Origin: Bdellovibrio sp. ZAP7
Lineage (GTDB): Bacteria; Bdellovibrionota; UBA1018; CAIMNF01
Length of the DNA: 59,647 nucleotides
Reading direction: 5' to 3'
NCBI GenBank assembly: GCA_945874535.1
Contig: CAMCGZ010000015.1
Location: 1-59,647, forward strand
Both the position numbers and the translations under genes were made by a program. The notes under the pieces were generated by a model that did not search any database, was not told the DNA's origin, and saw only the letters and a list, made by a program, of their open reading frames with translations. Below, piece by piece: positions 15,989 to 23,844 of this stretch. Numbering within the stretch: position 1 is the first letter of the stretch; each line of letters starts with the position of its first letter.

Positions 15989-16723
15989 ATGATCAAAACC
16001 GATGGTAAGAAGTTTTTCCTCCTCGCCAGTGCGGAAGAGCCGAAGAAAAGACGTCTGAAGGGATGGATTCAGGAGCGGATCCCCGAGGCGGTGATTTATA
16101 CCGCGTCAGACTACATGGAGGCACTGATCAAGATCAAGAATGCCCCGCCTCATGTCATGGTCACAGATTATGAACTCGGAAAAGGGCGGCCCGGTCAGAT
16201 TCTCGATACCGTTCTCTCGGATGAGGCCAGCAAAGTGGTGATGATAACCATGGGTGGCCTGGCGCGTACGGATCGGGAAAGGGACGGTGTCACGCTCGGA
16301 CGCCTTCACTTCGTCGGACAATTGGAGACTCTGGAAGAGTGGTTGCAGGTCTTGAACAAGGTCGAGCACGCCTTCAAGTCCGAGGCTCAACAGTACACCG
16401 TCCGGCACCTGAAAGCGGGAGAGGTCCTGATCAAAGAGGGGGATACTTCGCAGCAGATCTACATCGTAAAAAAGGGCCTGTTGCGCGCGACACGTCGGGA
16501 TTCCTCGGGTGCCCCCCGTTTGTTGGGAGAAATTCGTGAAGGCGAATTCGTGGGCGAAATGGCCTATTTCAACGAAGAGGCCCGAATGGCGACCGTTGAA
16601 GCCGTAAACGACTCGGAACTGGTCGAGATTCAGCCAGCCGTGTTCGAAAAAGTGATTTACCAGCGACCTTCTTGGGCGAAGACCCTGTTCTCGACTTTGG
16701 CAAAAAGATTGAAAGGTAAGTGA
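15989..16723 (+). CDS. Receiver-like plus cyclic-nucleotide-binding regulator without DNA-binding domain
   Basis: 244 residues, cytoplasmic. The first about 120 residues look like a response-regulator receiver domain, with Asp60 in HVMVTDYELG as candidate phospho-acceptor; the acidic pocket near the N-terminus is weak (ASAEEPKK). Residues about 130-240 form a Crp-like cNMP-binding domain: HLKAGEVLIKEGD, IYIVKKGLLRA and the phosphate-binding cassette GEFVGEMAYFNEEARMATVEA with its Arg. No helix-turn-helix follows, so it is not a CRP-type transcription factor; it may sense phosphate transfer and a nucleotide and act on a protein partner. Stands alone, convergent with a small gene. Confidence 0.82.
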   Translation: MIKTDGKKFFLLASAEEPKKRRLKGWIQERIPEAVIYTASDYMEALIKIKNAPPHVMVTDYELGKGRPGQILDTVLSDEASKVVMITMGGLARTDRERDGVTLGRLHFVGQLETLEEWLQVLNKVEHAFKSEAQQYTVRHLKAGEVLIKEGDTSQQIYIVKKGLLRATRRDSSGAPRLLGEIREGEFVGEMAYFNEEARMATVEAVNDSELVEIQPAVFEKVIYQRPSWAKTLFSTLAKRLKGK

Positions 16724-16732
16724 TCGGCTGAT

Positions 16733-16987
16733 TCAGGCCGCTTTCTTGCCGAATTCCTCAGGATACAAAGACACTACGATATCGTGAGGCAGAACGCCGA
16801 AGATGAGTTCATGGAATTCGGCCGGGTGGATCCCTTCGACCGCCGCCGCCTTGCCGAGGCGTTCGAGTCGTGATTTCAGCTCGGGCGTGTCCACTGTTCC
16901 ACTCTCGTGCTCGCATTCCAGATAGGCTTCAAAGATTCCATCCGCGTATTGTTTCTTCAAGTTGTCGATATGATCTTCGCGATCCAT
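16733..16987 (-). CDS. Small acidic hypothetical protein (84 aa)
   Basis: Starts at ATG 16987 with GGAGG 5 nt upstream. The sequence is helical and acidic (DHIDNLKKQYADGIFEAYLECEHESG...), ending EFGKKAA, without signal peptide or membrane segment. No family recognised. Convergent with the receiver-cNMP gene, 9 nt apart. Confidence 0.7.
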   Translation of the reverse strand: MDREDHIDNLKKQYADGIFEAYLECEHESGTVDTPELKSRLERLGKAAAVEGIHPAEFHELIFGVLPHDIVVSLYPEEFGKKAA

Positions 16988-17117
16988 AGGACCTCCACCT
17001 TCTCATCTCTGATCGGTTTAGTCAGGTAAAACATGAGTGAAAAAACGAATGGCACTCCAATTGCTCCGGAGGGGTTTGAATTTGAGTCTCTCGAATTCAA
17101 AGGAAGGAAAAGGAACC

Positions 17118-17771
17118 ATGAAGAAAAGTCCTATGATTTTAATTATTTTAGCAGCCATGAGTGTCGCGGAGGCCCGAGCCCAGAGCCGCGGGAGGACGAT
17201 GATGGAAGTGAAGGGGGGTGGGTCGGAAAAAACCCTGAAGGACCAGTCGTGGGGACTTTCCGCCCAGCTGGGCGCTGTGGCCTACACCGACAATCAGGGA
17301 GATGCCACGAGCCGGATCGCATTCGGTGCCGCACTGGATTGGAATTTGAATCCTCTGATACGAGAGGATGCTCCAACCAATCAATACGTGGGTCTGGCGA
17401 CAGGCTTTCTGTATTCCCACCCCGGAGCGAGCGATTCGAATTTTCTCGGCGGAAGTGAGTCGAGCGGTAAGAATTCGGATTTCTTGTTCATCCCGTTGGA
17501 TGCCAAAATCGGCTATGATTTCACGGATTCATTCCGTCTGGCCGTTCGGGGTGGGGGGAACCTCATTTACCGGAGCAATCCTTCGGTGACCAACATCGGA
17601 GCGGGAACGGGCGATTCAGGTGGCCTGTGGAAGCTCTATCCGAACATCGGTCTGGATGCAGATATCCAGCTTTCCGAGAATTTCAGTCTGACGGTCAGGC
17701 CCGACATCACCCTGACCCCGGGGAATGACCTGTATGTGGCCACCATCGGGGCCACTTACGTCGGGTTTTAG
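17118..17771 (+). CDS. Outer-membrane beta-barrel-like protein
   Basis: 217 residues. ATG 17118 is preceded by AAGGAAAAGGAACC, and the signal peptide ends at ARAQ. The mature protein is rich in Gly, aromatic and alternating polar residues in about eight strand-like blocks (WGLSAQLGAVAYTD, DAKIGYDFTDSFRLAVRGGGNLIY, LYPNIGLDADIQLSENFSLTVRPDITL) and ends in aromatic ATIGATYVGF. This matches the OmpA/OmpW-like small barrel type. No specific family assigned. The GH1 gene starts 41 nt downstream, separated by a hairpin, so partial co-transcription with the sugar-hydrolase operon is possible. Confidence 0.78.
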   Translation: MKKSPMILIILAAMSVAEARAQSRGRTMMEVKGGGSEKTLKDQSWGLSAQLGAVAYTDNQGDATSRIAFGAALDWNLNPLIREDAPTNQYVGLATGFLYSHPGASDSNFLGGSESSGKNSDFLFIPLDAKIGYDFTDSFRLAVRGGGNLIYRSNPSVTNIGAGTGDSGGLWKLYPNIGLDADIQLSENFSLTVRPDITLTPGNDLYVATIGATYVGF

Positions 17772-17781
17772 ACCACTTGCG

Positions 17782-17816
17782 TCATGGGGCGAGCTCTGCT
17801 AGGGTTCGCCCCATGA
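17782..17816 (+). promoter_or_regulatory. Inverted repeat burying the GH1 start codon; 10-codon mini-ORF
   Basis: Arms TCATGGGGCGA (17782-17792) and TCGCCCCATGA (17806-17816) are perfect over 11 bp with a 13-nt loop. The GH1 ATG (17813-17815) lies in the right arm and its AGGG ribosome-binding site (17801-17804) in the loop. An ATG in the left arm (17784) opens a 10-codon frame whose TGA overlaps the GH1 ATG. No T-tract follows. It could be a translational switch, an RNA-processing site or a protein-binding operator. Confidence 0.6.
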
Positions 17817-19174
17817 TTCAATTCAAGACTCTTTTTATTCTCCTGTTAGCCCTGGGATGGACTTTGCCGATTCCGGTTTTGGGTTTCACCCCTGACTTCA
17901 AGTTTTGTGTCGCTACTGCAGCCCATCAGATCGAGGGCGGGAATTTCAATTCAGATTGGGATCGGTGGGAGCAGACCCCGGGCAAAATCAAGCAGGGGCA
18001 CACTGCTCGCGTTGCCACGGACTCCTGGAACCATTTGGACGAGGATGTCGCCCACATGAAGGACCTCGGTATCGACCTTTACCGGTTTTCAGTCGAGTGG
18101 GCCAAGATTGAGCCGGCTCCCGGACAGTACCGAATGGATGAAATCATCCGTTACCGGGATCTGGTCCGGCGGCTTCGCGCCGAGGGAATCGAGTCCATGG
18201 TCACCCTTCATCACTTCACGCTTCCGAAGTGGGTGGCGGATCGCGGAGGTTGGGATTGGAGCGGGATTCCAGAAGCCTTCGAGAACTATGTGACTCGAGT
18301 GACGGGGGTGTTGGGTCCAGATGTCAGCTTTTGGGTCACCATCAATGAGCCGATGACGGTCATTGCCGGTGGCTATGTGAGTGATGTCTTTCCTCCTGCC
18401 AAAAACAATCTGGGGTTGATCGCACTTCCTATGGCCAATATGCTCCGAGCGCATGCCCGGGCTTATCATGCGATTCATCGGGCGCTGGATGCGGATGATT
18501 TCCTCCCGAAGGTTGGATTTGCGCACCATTTGAGAAATTTCGACCCCGCCCGCAGATCGAATCCTCTGGATCGGTACCTGGCCCGCAAATTCGACGAGGT
18601 TTTCAACTGGGCTCTTCCTTTGGCCACATTGGATGGAAGATTGCGGTGGAATGTTCCTTTTTTGACCCGCTCGAAAGTGTTTATTCCAGAGGCGATCGGA
18701 ACCCAGGACTTCTTCGGCTTGAATTATTACTCGAGGGATCGGCTACGACTGACACCCTTCAAGGCTCCCTTCATCCAGAGGGAGACATCGAGAGGCGCAG
18801 ACACTACCGAACTCGGGTGGGAGCTGTATCCCGCCGGAATGAGTCGACTTCTGTATCAGATCCGGAGTCGGTTTCCGGGTATGGAGATCCACCTGACCGA
18901 GAACGGGCTGGCGGACGCGGATGACACCCAGCGAATTCCGTTCATTCGAGAACATCTCGCGGTGCTGGAAAAGCACATCCGTGACGGTGCTCCGATCCGA
19001 AGCTACTGTCACTGGACACTCAACGATAATTTCGAATGGGCGGAAGGTTACACTGCGCATTTCGGCTTTTATTCAATGGAGCCGGGAACCCTGAGGCGGA
19101 TTCCCCGCCCGAGTGCGCTCTGGTTCGGAGAGATGACCCGTTCAGTGAGGCAAACCGGCAGGATTCCACAATGA
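17813..19174 (+). CDS. Exported GH1 beta-glycosidase
   Basis: 453 residues. ATG 17813 gives a signal peptide (MIQFKTLFILLLALGWTLPIPVLG) followed at once by the GH1 opening DFKFCVATAAHQIEGG. The acid/base Glu179 lies in FWVTINEPM and the nucleophile Glu363 in HLTENG. RFSVEWAKIEPAPG and HWTLNDNFEWAEGY are further GH1 blocks, so the enzyme looks active. GH1 enzymes cleave beta-glucosides and related sugars; export to the periplasm is uncommon. It overlaps the NAGPA gene by 4 nt (ATGA) and heads a three-enzyme operon; translation may be controlled by the hairpin at its start. Confidence 0.93.
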   Translation: MIQFKTLFILLLALGWTLPIPVLGFTPDFKFCVATAAHQIEGGNFNSDWDRWEQTPGKIKQGHTARVATDSWNHLDEDVAHMKDLGIDLYRFSVEWAKIEPAPGQYRMDEIIRYRDLVRRLRAEGIESMVTLHHFTLPKWVADRGGWDWSGIPEAFENYVTRVTGVLGPDVSFWVTINEPMTVIAGGYVSDVFPPAKNNLGLIALPMANMLRAHARAYHAIHRALDADDFLPKVGFAHHLRNFDPARRSNPLDRYLARKFDEVFNWALPLATLDGRLRWNVPFLTRSKVFIPEAIGTQDFFGLNYYSRDRLRLTPFKAPFIQRETSRGADTTELGWELYPAGMSRLLYQIRSRFPGMEIHLTENGLADADDTQRIPFIREHLAVLEKHIRDGAPIRSYCHWTLNDNFEWAEGYTAHFGFYSMEPGTLRRIPRPSALWFGEMTRSVRQTGRIPQ

Positions 19175-20100
19175 ATCTTGCTCTGAAAGTGATGTTCGGA
19201 CTTTTTTGCGGGGGGATGGCCAGTGCTGCGGCTGTTCCGGCAAAGGCCCAGGGCTTCAAGTGTGAGCCGGTCGCGATACCGGAATGGCAGACATTGGCAG
19301 AAGGGGCCGAGTGGGCGAAGTTCGATGTCCGCTTCACCCCTTACCATCGCGAGACGCAGACTTGGGAGGGTGAAACCACTCGGTCTGTGACGGTGAGGGC
19401 CTTCAGGATCGATCCAGAAAAAATCGAGATGCGATTTCACCGGTCGACGAATGATCTCGAGTGCGATCCCACGAAGGATCGGTATATCCGGAAGCTGATC
19501 GGGGATTCCCGTGCGAAGGCACTGGGTGCGATCAATGCAAGTTTCTTCATCATGCCGAATGGCAAGACACTCGGTGTGATCGTGGATGAGAGGAAGGTGT
19601 GGGGACGGAATGCCGGTGAGCAGGGCATTTCCTCGTCGGGTGTACTCAGCCTTCAAAAAGGAGAATGGAAGCTCGAGTCCCGGGACCAGTTCATCGAGCG
19701 TCATGGACCTGTTATGAGTACGGTGGATGCCCGTGATTACCAATTTGCCGTACAGGCCTATCCGCGTCTGTTGTCGGACAGTCAGGTGGTGGTGTCGGAA
19801 CGGGTCAAAGAAGACAAGAGGCCCCGGACTTCGATCGGCCTGAGTGCCACTTCCAACCAGATCTTGTTGGTCACGCTCGATGCAGGCGGGGAAACCTCCG
19901 GAACAGGCATGAGTTTGTTTGAATTCGCACAGCTTTTAGGGTCGCGGGAATGCGGATTGGCTCAAAAAACGGTACTCAATCTGGACGGCGGCGGCTCGAC
20001 GGCTTTCGCGATCCCGTCAAATGGGATTTACCATCAGGCAGACCGATGCCGCCATCTTGGCAACATCTTGATGATTCAATCGAGGGCCAGGAAAAAGTGA
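19171..20100 (+). CDS. NAGPA-type phosphodiester glycosidase, exported
   Basis: 309 residues. ATG 19171 overlaps the GH1 stop. The signal peptide ends near AAAVPAKAQ. The NAGPA (DUF2233) domain follows, with ALGAINASFFIMPNGKTLGVIVDERKVWG, RTSIGLSATSNQILLVTLDAG and the signature TVLNLDGGGSTAFAI. In the mammalian uncovering enzyme this domain removes GlcNAc from a phosphodiester; bacterial members act on phosphodiester-linked sugars or are uncharacterised. The exact substrate cannot be read from sequence. It lies between GH1 and NamZ, with 4-nt overlaps on both sides. Confidence 0.9.
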   Translation: MNLALKVMFGLFCGGMASAAAVPAKAQGFKCEPVAIPEWQTLAEGAEWAKFDVRFTPYHRETQTWEGETTRSVTVRAFRIDPEKIEMRFHRSTNDLECDPTKDRYIRKLIGDSRAKALGAINASFFIMPNGKTLGVIVDERKVWGRNAGEQGISSSGVLSLQKGEWKLESRDQFIERHGPVMSTVDARDYQFAVQAYPRLLSDSQVVVSERVKEDKRPRTSIGLSATSNQILLVTLDAGGETSGTGMSLFEFAQLLGSRECGLAQKTVLNLDGGGSTAFAIPSNGIYHQADRCRHLGNILMIQSRARKK

Positions 20101-21299
20101 TTCTGGGCCTGATTCTTGACTTAATCGTTGGTACCACAGCTGTTTTCGCTTTCGATTACGGAATTGATCGCATCGACGAGCCGGGAGTGCGGTTCGAGTT
20201 GGAGGGGAAGAGTCTCGCTGTACTCGCCCATGCCGCATCGGTGGATCGGGAAGGCCGCCATCTCATCGATTTGTTGAGGTCGAGGCACCGCCTGGTCAAG
20301 ATCTTCACACCCGAACACGGACTCCGTTCGATGGATGACGGTTTCATCGATGACGGTGTGGACCCAGAGAGCGGACTCCCCGTGATTTCTCTGTACAAGA
20401 AAAACGGTCGTTTGCCCCGTCCGGAAGATTTATTCGATGTCGATGTCATCGTGATGGATCTCCAGGATGTCGGAATGAGGTACTACACCTATTTCTCGAC
20501 GCTTGCCGGATTCATGAAGGTCGCGGCTATTCTGGGCAAGAAAGTCATCTTACTCGACCGACCGAATCCAATCGGGGGTGATCGGGTCGAGGGATCGGTC
20601 TTGGACGCGTCCTTGGCCGGCAATTTCATCGCTTACCATCAGGTCCCGACCCGGCACGGGATGACCCTCGGGGAGCTTTCACTCCTGTTTCTCACCGAGT
20701 CCCGAGTGAGTTTGCCGCTTCAGGTGGTGGGGGTGACCGGGTGGCGTCGGCAGATTTTCAATGCGGAATTCGGCAGAGAATGGCGGGCATCCTCTCCTGC
20801 GTTGCCTGCCATTGAACAAGTCGAACTTTATGCATGGGTCGGGGCACTCGAGCAATTCAATTTGTCGGTAGGAAGAGGGGTCACCAATGAGGCGGCTTTT
20901 CGGGTGTTCGGAGCGCCTTGGATCACAGAGGAAGAATCGCTCCTGCTGGCCCGTGAATTGAATGAACTCCGACTGCCAGGCCTCGTCTTTCTTCCTCACC
21001 GCCAGCGGGTCACCCGGGCGATCTATGAGGGTCAGGATATCCGCGGAGTTCGGATTGAATTGGTTGGACCGCCTGAAGAAAGGGTTCGCTCGGACGAGGC
21101 AGTGTACCGGGTCAGCTCGATCCTTCTCCAACGATTCGCGGGGCGGATCACTTTCGGAAAATTCGCCGATCTCTACTTCGGGAACTCATCGTGGAAGAGC
21201 GCATGGGCGAAGGGGCAAGGGTGGGAAGAGTTCTCTGCCAGCCTAGAATCTGACTTAATGGAGTTTCGCCTGCGTCGCGCTCCCTTTTTGCTGTACTGA
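20097..21299 (+). CDS. namZ: NamZ-type exo-beta-N-acetylmuramidase (DUF1343/GH171), exported
   Basis: 400 residues from GTG 20097, chosen because it overlaps the NAGPA stop (GTGA) and yields a signal peptide (VILGLILDLIVGTTAVFA). The DUF1343 blocks are present: FTPEHGLRS, VISLYKKNGRLP, DVIVMDLQDVGMRYYTYFSTLAGFM, ILLDRPNPIGGDRVEGS, YHQVPTRHGMTLGELSLLF and LSVGRGVTNEAAFRVFGAPWI. Bacillus YbbC (NamZ) releases MurNAc from the non-reducing end of peptidoglycan chains, and CAZy family GH171 is based on it. In Bacillus it works with NagZ and AmiE; here the partners are GH1 and NAGPA. The 3' end overlaps the convergent esterase gene by 45 nt. Confidence 0.9.
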   Translation: MILGLILDLIVGTTAVFAFDYGIDRIDEPGVRFELEGKSLAVLAHAASVDREGRHLIDLLRSRHRLVKIFTPEHGLRSMDDGFIDDGVDPESGLPVISLYKKNGRLPRPEDLFDVDVIVMDLQDVGMRYYTYFSTLAGFMKVAAILGKKVILLDRPNPIGGDRVEGSVLDASLAGNFIAYHQVPTRHGMTLGELSLLFLTESRVSLPLQVVGVTGWRRQIFNAEFGREWRASSPALPAIEQVELYAWVGALEQFNLSVGRGVTNEAAFRVFGAPWITEEESLLLARELNELRLPGLVFLPHRQRVTRAIYEGQDIRGVRIELVGPPEERVRSDEAVYRVSSILLQRFAGRITFGKFADLYFGNSSWKSAWAKGQGWEEFSASLESDLMEFRLRRAPFLLY

Positions 21300-22202
21300 G
21301 AGTTCCTTGAAAAACAGGAAAGCGCTCTCGTGACCGTTCGGAGTCGGTTGACCGTCCACGCGGATCTCAGTCCGGTGGGGAATGCCCAGTTCAGTCGCCC
21401 GGAGTGAGAGCTCTCTGGCGTGGCGGGGAGAATGAACAAAGTGATTGTGATCCCGGTCCGGGGTGTCGTCGAGATTGTTCCAGAACAGCACGGGGGCATC
21501 ATCAGAAGAAAGATTTCCGTACATATCGAGGTACTTCCTGACTTCAATCCCACGGGTGGTGTCGAGCTCAGCCGCTGACTTGAAATGATACCTGGAATAA
21601 ACCTGGTCTTTCATGTATCGATCCGTCATTTCTTTACCGAAAATTTTGTACCAGACGTAATAATCATAAGACACTTGGGCATTCATGTGTCCGGCACCTT
21701 GAACCCGCGTCGATTCTCTTCTGCCACGCTTTTTCGATTCCGGCGAAGCAAGATCGTCATGGCTGGCTAGCCAGAGACTCGCACTCCCTCCGGCGCTGTA
21801 GCCGTAGGCATAGATCCGTGTTTTATCGATTCCATATCGATCGGCATGAAGGCGGATGAACTGGATGAATCCGCCGATGTCTTCGCGCATGATGGTTTGC
21901 AGGGGAGCGTGTTTCAAAAACCGGTAGTTGATAGCCGCAAACGCAAAACCCGATTTCAGGTACCGGGCGCGTGTTCCCGGGGCCTTTCTCATTTCGTCTT
22001 TGCTTCCTACCTGCCAACCGCCACCGTGGATGTACACCACCAGGGGTGCGTTTTTCGAGTTGGACGGGGCCCAAAGGTCGAAAACCTGACGGGAGTGTCT
22101 TCCGTAAGGGATATCGAGCCGTTCCTCCACCTCGACCCCCACGGGGGTTGCAGCCTGTGAAGTCGGTAATAGAAACGCGATCCAAGTCAGGAAGAGCAAC
22201 AT
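21255..22202 (-). CDS. Secreted alpha/beta-hydrolase (esterase/lipase-like)
   Basis: 315 residues from ATG 22202 (an ATG six codons upstream is possible). The signal peptide MLLFLTWIAFLLPTSQA precedes a BD-FAE/HSL-like hydrolase: oxyanion motif VVYIHGGGWQVGSKDE, nucleophile YGYSAGGSASLW and a C-terminal GHESAFLFF histidine. Likely a carboxylesterase acting in the periplasm or outside. A segment with YYVWYKIFGKEMTDRYMK is a family-specific insertion. It converges on NamZ with overlapping 3' ends; a role in deacetylating wall or plant polysaccharide is speculative. Confidence 0.88.
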   Translation of the reverse strand: MLLFLTWIAFLLPTSQAATPVGVEVEERLDIPYGRHSRQVFDLWAPSNSKNAPLVVYIHGGGWQVGSKDEMRKAPGTRARYLKSGFAFAAINYRFLKHAPLQTIMREDIGGFIQFIRLHADRYGIDKTRIYAYGYSAGGSASLWLASHDDLASPESKKRGRRESTRVQGAGHMNAQVSYDYYVWYKIFGKEMTDRYMKDQVYSRYHFKSAAELDTTRGIEVRKYLDMYGNLSSDDAPVLFWNNLDDTPDRDHNHFVHSPRHARELSLRATELGIPHRTEIRVDGQPTPNGHESAFLFFKELSVQQKGSATQAKLH

Positions 22203-22300
22203 GGTGGGTGATTCTATCAAAGACCGGCCAGACCTAGAAGAGAAAAGTTGTGGAAAAAACTCGGCTTTTATATCGGATTCATTGATTTATACTCTTCTTC

Positions 22301-22909
22301 ATGAAGAGAGAACAGCAACTGAAGCTCCGGCAATTGAAGACCCCCTGGAGGGTTCAAGAGTTTGTGCATGCGATTCCCTACAACCCGGGTTCGAATTGCG
22401 CATCGGCTGAGGGAGTGCTCGCGCAGGGCGCTGCCCATTGCATGGAAGGCGGGCTCCTGGCCGCGCATCTGTTGGAAGGAATCGGACATGAACCCAAAAT
22501 GCTCCACCTCCGTTCGCACCGGGATGATGATCACGTGGTGGCGCTCTTTAAGGAGAAGGGGCTCTGGGGAGCGGTCGGGAAGAGCAATACCACTTTGCTC
22601 GGCTGGAGATCTCCCGTTTACCGCTCGGTGGAGGCTCTGGCATTGAGCTATTTCCCGTTTTACTTCAACACCAAGGGTCAGATGAGTCTGGTAGCCTGGG
22701 CCGGTCCGATTCGGCTCAACAAGTACTTGAAACGCTGGAATTGGAAAAACGGGCAGGGCGACATCGGGGATTTGAGCCTCGAGTTCTATGACGAAACGGC
22801 ATGGGAGATTTACAGTCCCGGGCAGATCGAGCGGCTCCCTCCCGCTCCGCGGCTTCTGACGGATGCCTGTTTTCTCGGTGCTAACCGGAAGGGCTTGTTC
22901 CAAGCCTGA
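22301..22909 (+). CDS. Transglutaminase/papain-like cytoplasmic protein
   Basis: 202 residues, no signal peptide. NCASAEGVLAQGAAHCMEGGLLAAHLLEGIGHEP contains Cys47 at a helix start, and RDDDHVVALFKEKGLWGAVGKSNT contains His78 on a following strand. This is the Cys-helix then His-strand order of transglutaminase-like folds, so a cysteine peptidase or transferase is plausible. No named family recognised. It starts a same-strand run with DUF302, a methyltransferase and mgtE. Confidence 0.7.
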   Translation: MKREQQLKLRQLKTPWRVQEFVHAIPYNPGSNCASAEGVLAQGAAHCMEGGLLAAHLLEGIGHEPKMLHLRSHRDDDHVVALFKEKGLWGAVGKSNTTLLGWRSPVYRSVEALALSYFPFYFNTKGQMSLVAWAGPIRLNKYLKRWNWKNGQGDIGDLSLEFYDETAWEIYSPGQIERLPPAPRLLTDACFLGANRKGLFQA

Positions 22910-22941
22910 GGGGGGAGTAGGATGCGAGTGAAGGGGGCCTT

Positions 22942-23334
22942 ATGATGAATTCCATCAATTTGAAAAGGACTGTTACCGGAGATCTGGAAGGTGTCATTTC
23001 CCGCCTGACTGAGTCATTGAAGGTGCAGGGTTTCGGGATCCTGACCCGGATCGACTTCCACGCCAAGATGAAGGAAAAGCTCGGTCACGACATGCCCCCC
23101 GTGGTGATCCTCGGGGCGTGCAATCCTGCCTTGGCCTTCGAGGCCTACTCGAGGACTCCCGATGTGACTTCGCTCCTGCCTTGCAATGCGGTCGTCAGAG
23201 AGCTTGCATCCGGGCGGTATTCCGTAGAGTTGGCCAAGCCCTCCTCCATGATGGAGATTCTCGGGGATGCAGATCTCACCGAAATGGCCTGCGAGGCGGA
23301 TGCCCGTCTCGAGAAGGCCTTGGAGGCAATGTGA
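22942..23334 (+). CDS. DUF302 domain protein
   Basis: 130 residues; start ATG 22942 (or the adjacent ATG) behind AAGGGGGCC. The full DUF302 fold is visible: LEGVISRLTESLKVQGFGILTRIDFHAKMKEKLG, PPVVILGACNPALAFEAYSRTPDVTSLLPCNAVVREL and VELAKPSSMM. DUF302 proteins are small cytoplasmic proteins of unknown function, often near redox or sulfur genes. The stop codon is directly followed by the methyltransferase ATG, so the two are coupled. Confidence 0.9.
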   Translation: MMNSINLKRTVTGDLEGVISRLTESLKVQGFGILTRIDFHAKMKEKLGHDMPPVVILGACNPALAFEAYSRTPDVTSLLPCNAVVRELASGRYSVELAKPSSMMEILGDADLTEMACEADARLEKALEAM

Positions 23335-23844
23335 ATGGCCGACCCTCAGAACCCATGGGATTCACGCTACGGGCAGGACGGCTTCTATTACGGAACCGAG
23401 CCGAATGACTTTTTAGTCGAGCAGGCAAGCCGGATTCTCCCCGGTGGCCGCGTCTTGTGCCTGGCCGAGGCCCGTGGCGTGCAGATCGAAACCTGTCTGG
23501 CCGACTTGTCCGGGTTTGCATTCGACCGGAATGCTTTTGATGCGGTGGTCTCCATTTGGTGTCACTTACCCCCGCCACTCCGATCCGAGGTCCACGCCCG
23601 ATCAGTGGAGGCGTTGAAGGAAGGGGGCGTGCTCATTCTCGAGGCCTATCGTCCCAAACAGTTGGAATACAAAACCGGCGGGCCTCCGGTTCCGGAGCTG
23701 ATGATGAACCGGGAGATTCTGGCTCATGATTTTTCAGGGCTCGAACACCTGGTCCTCGAAGAGAAGGACCGGATCATTCATGAGGGCCAGGGGCACGAAG
23801 GACTCAGTGCTGTGGTTCAGTTTTCCGGGGTGAAAAGGACATGA
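23335..23844 (+). CDS. Class I SAM methyltransferase with internal deletion
   Basis: 169 residues. N- and C-terminal parts match a well-known small methyltransferase type: NPWDSRYGQDGFYYGTEPNDFL...LPGGRVLCLAE at the start, FDAVVSIWCHLPPPLRSEVHARSVEALKEGGVLILEAY and YKTGGPPVPELMM later. Between CLAE and RGVQIETCLADL about 35 residues usual in this family are missing in frame, namely the rest of motif I (GxGRNAVxLA) and the acidic strand that binds the SAM ribose. The protein should not bind SAM normally. It may be a decaying gene or a repurposed scaffold. 4-nt overlap with mgtE. Confidence 0.75.
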   Translation: MADPQNPWDSRYGQDGFYYGTEPNDFLVEQASRILPGGRVLCLAEARGVQIETCLADLSGFAFDRNAFDAVVSIWCHLPPPLRSEVHARSVEALKEGGVLILEAYRPKQLEYKTGGPPVPELMMNREILAHDFSGLEHLVLEEKDRIIHEGQGHEGLSAVVQFSGVKRT

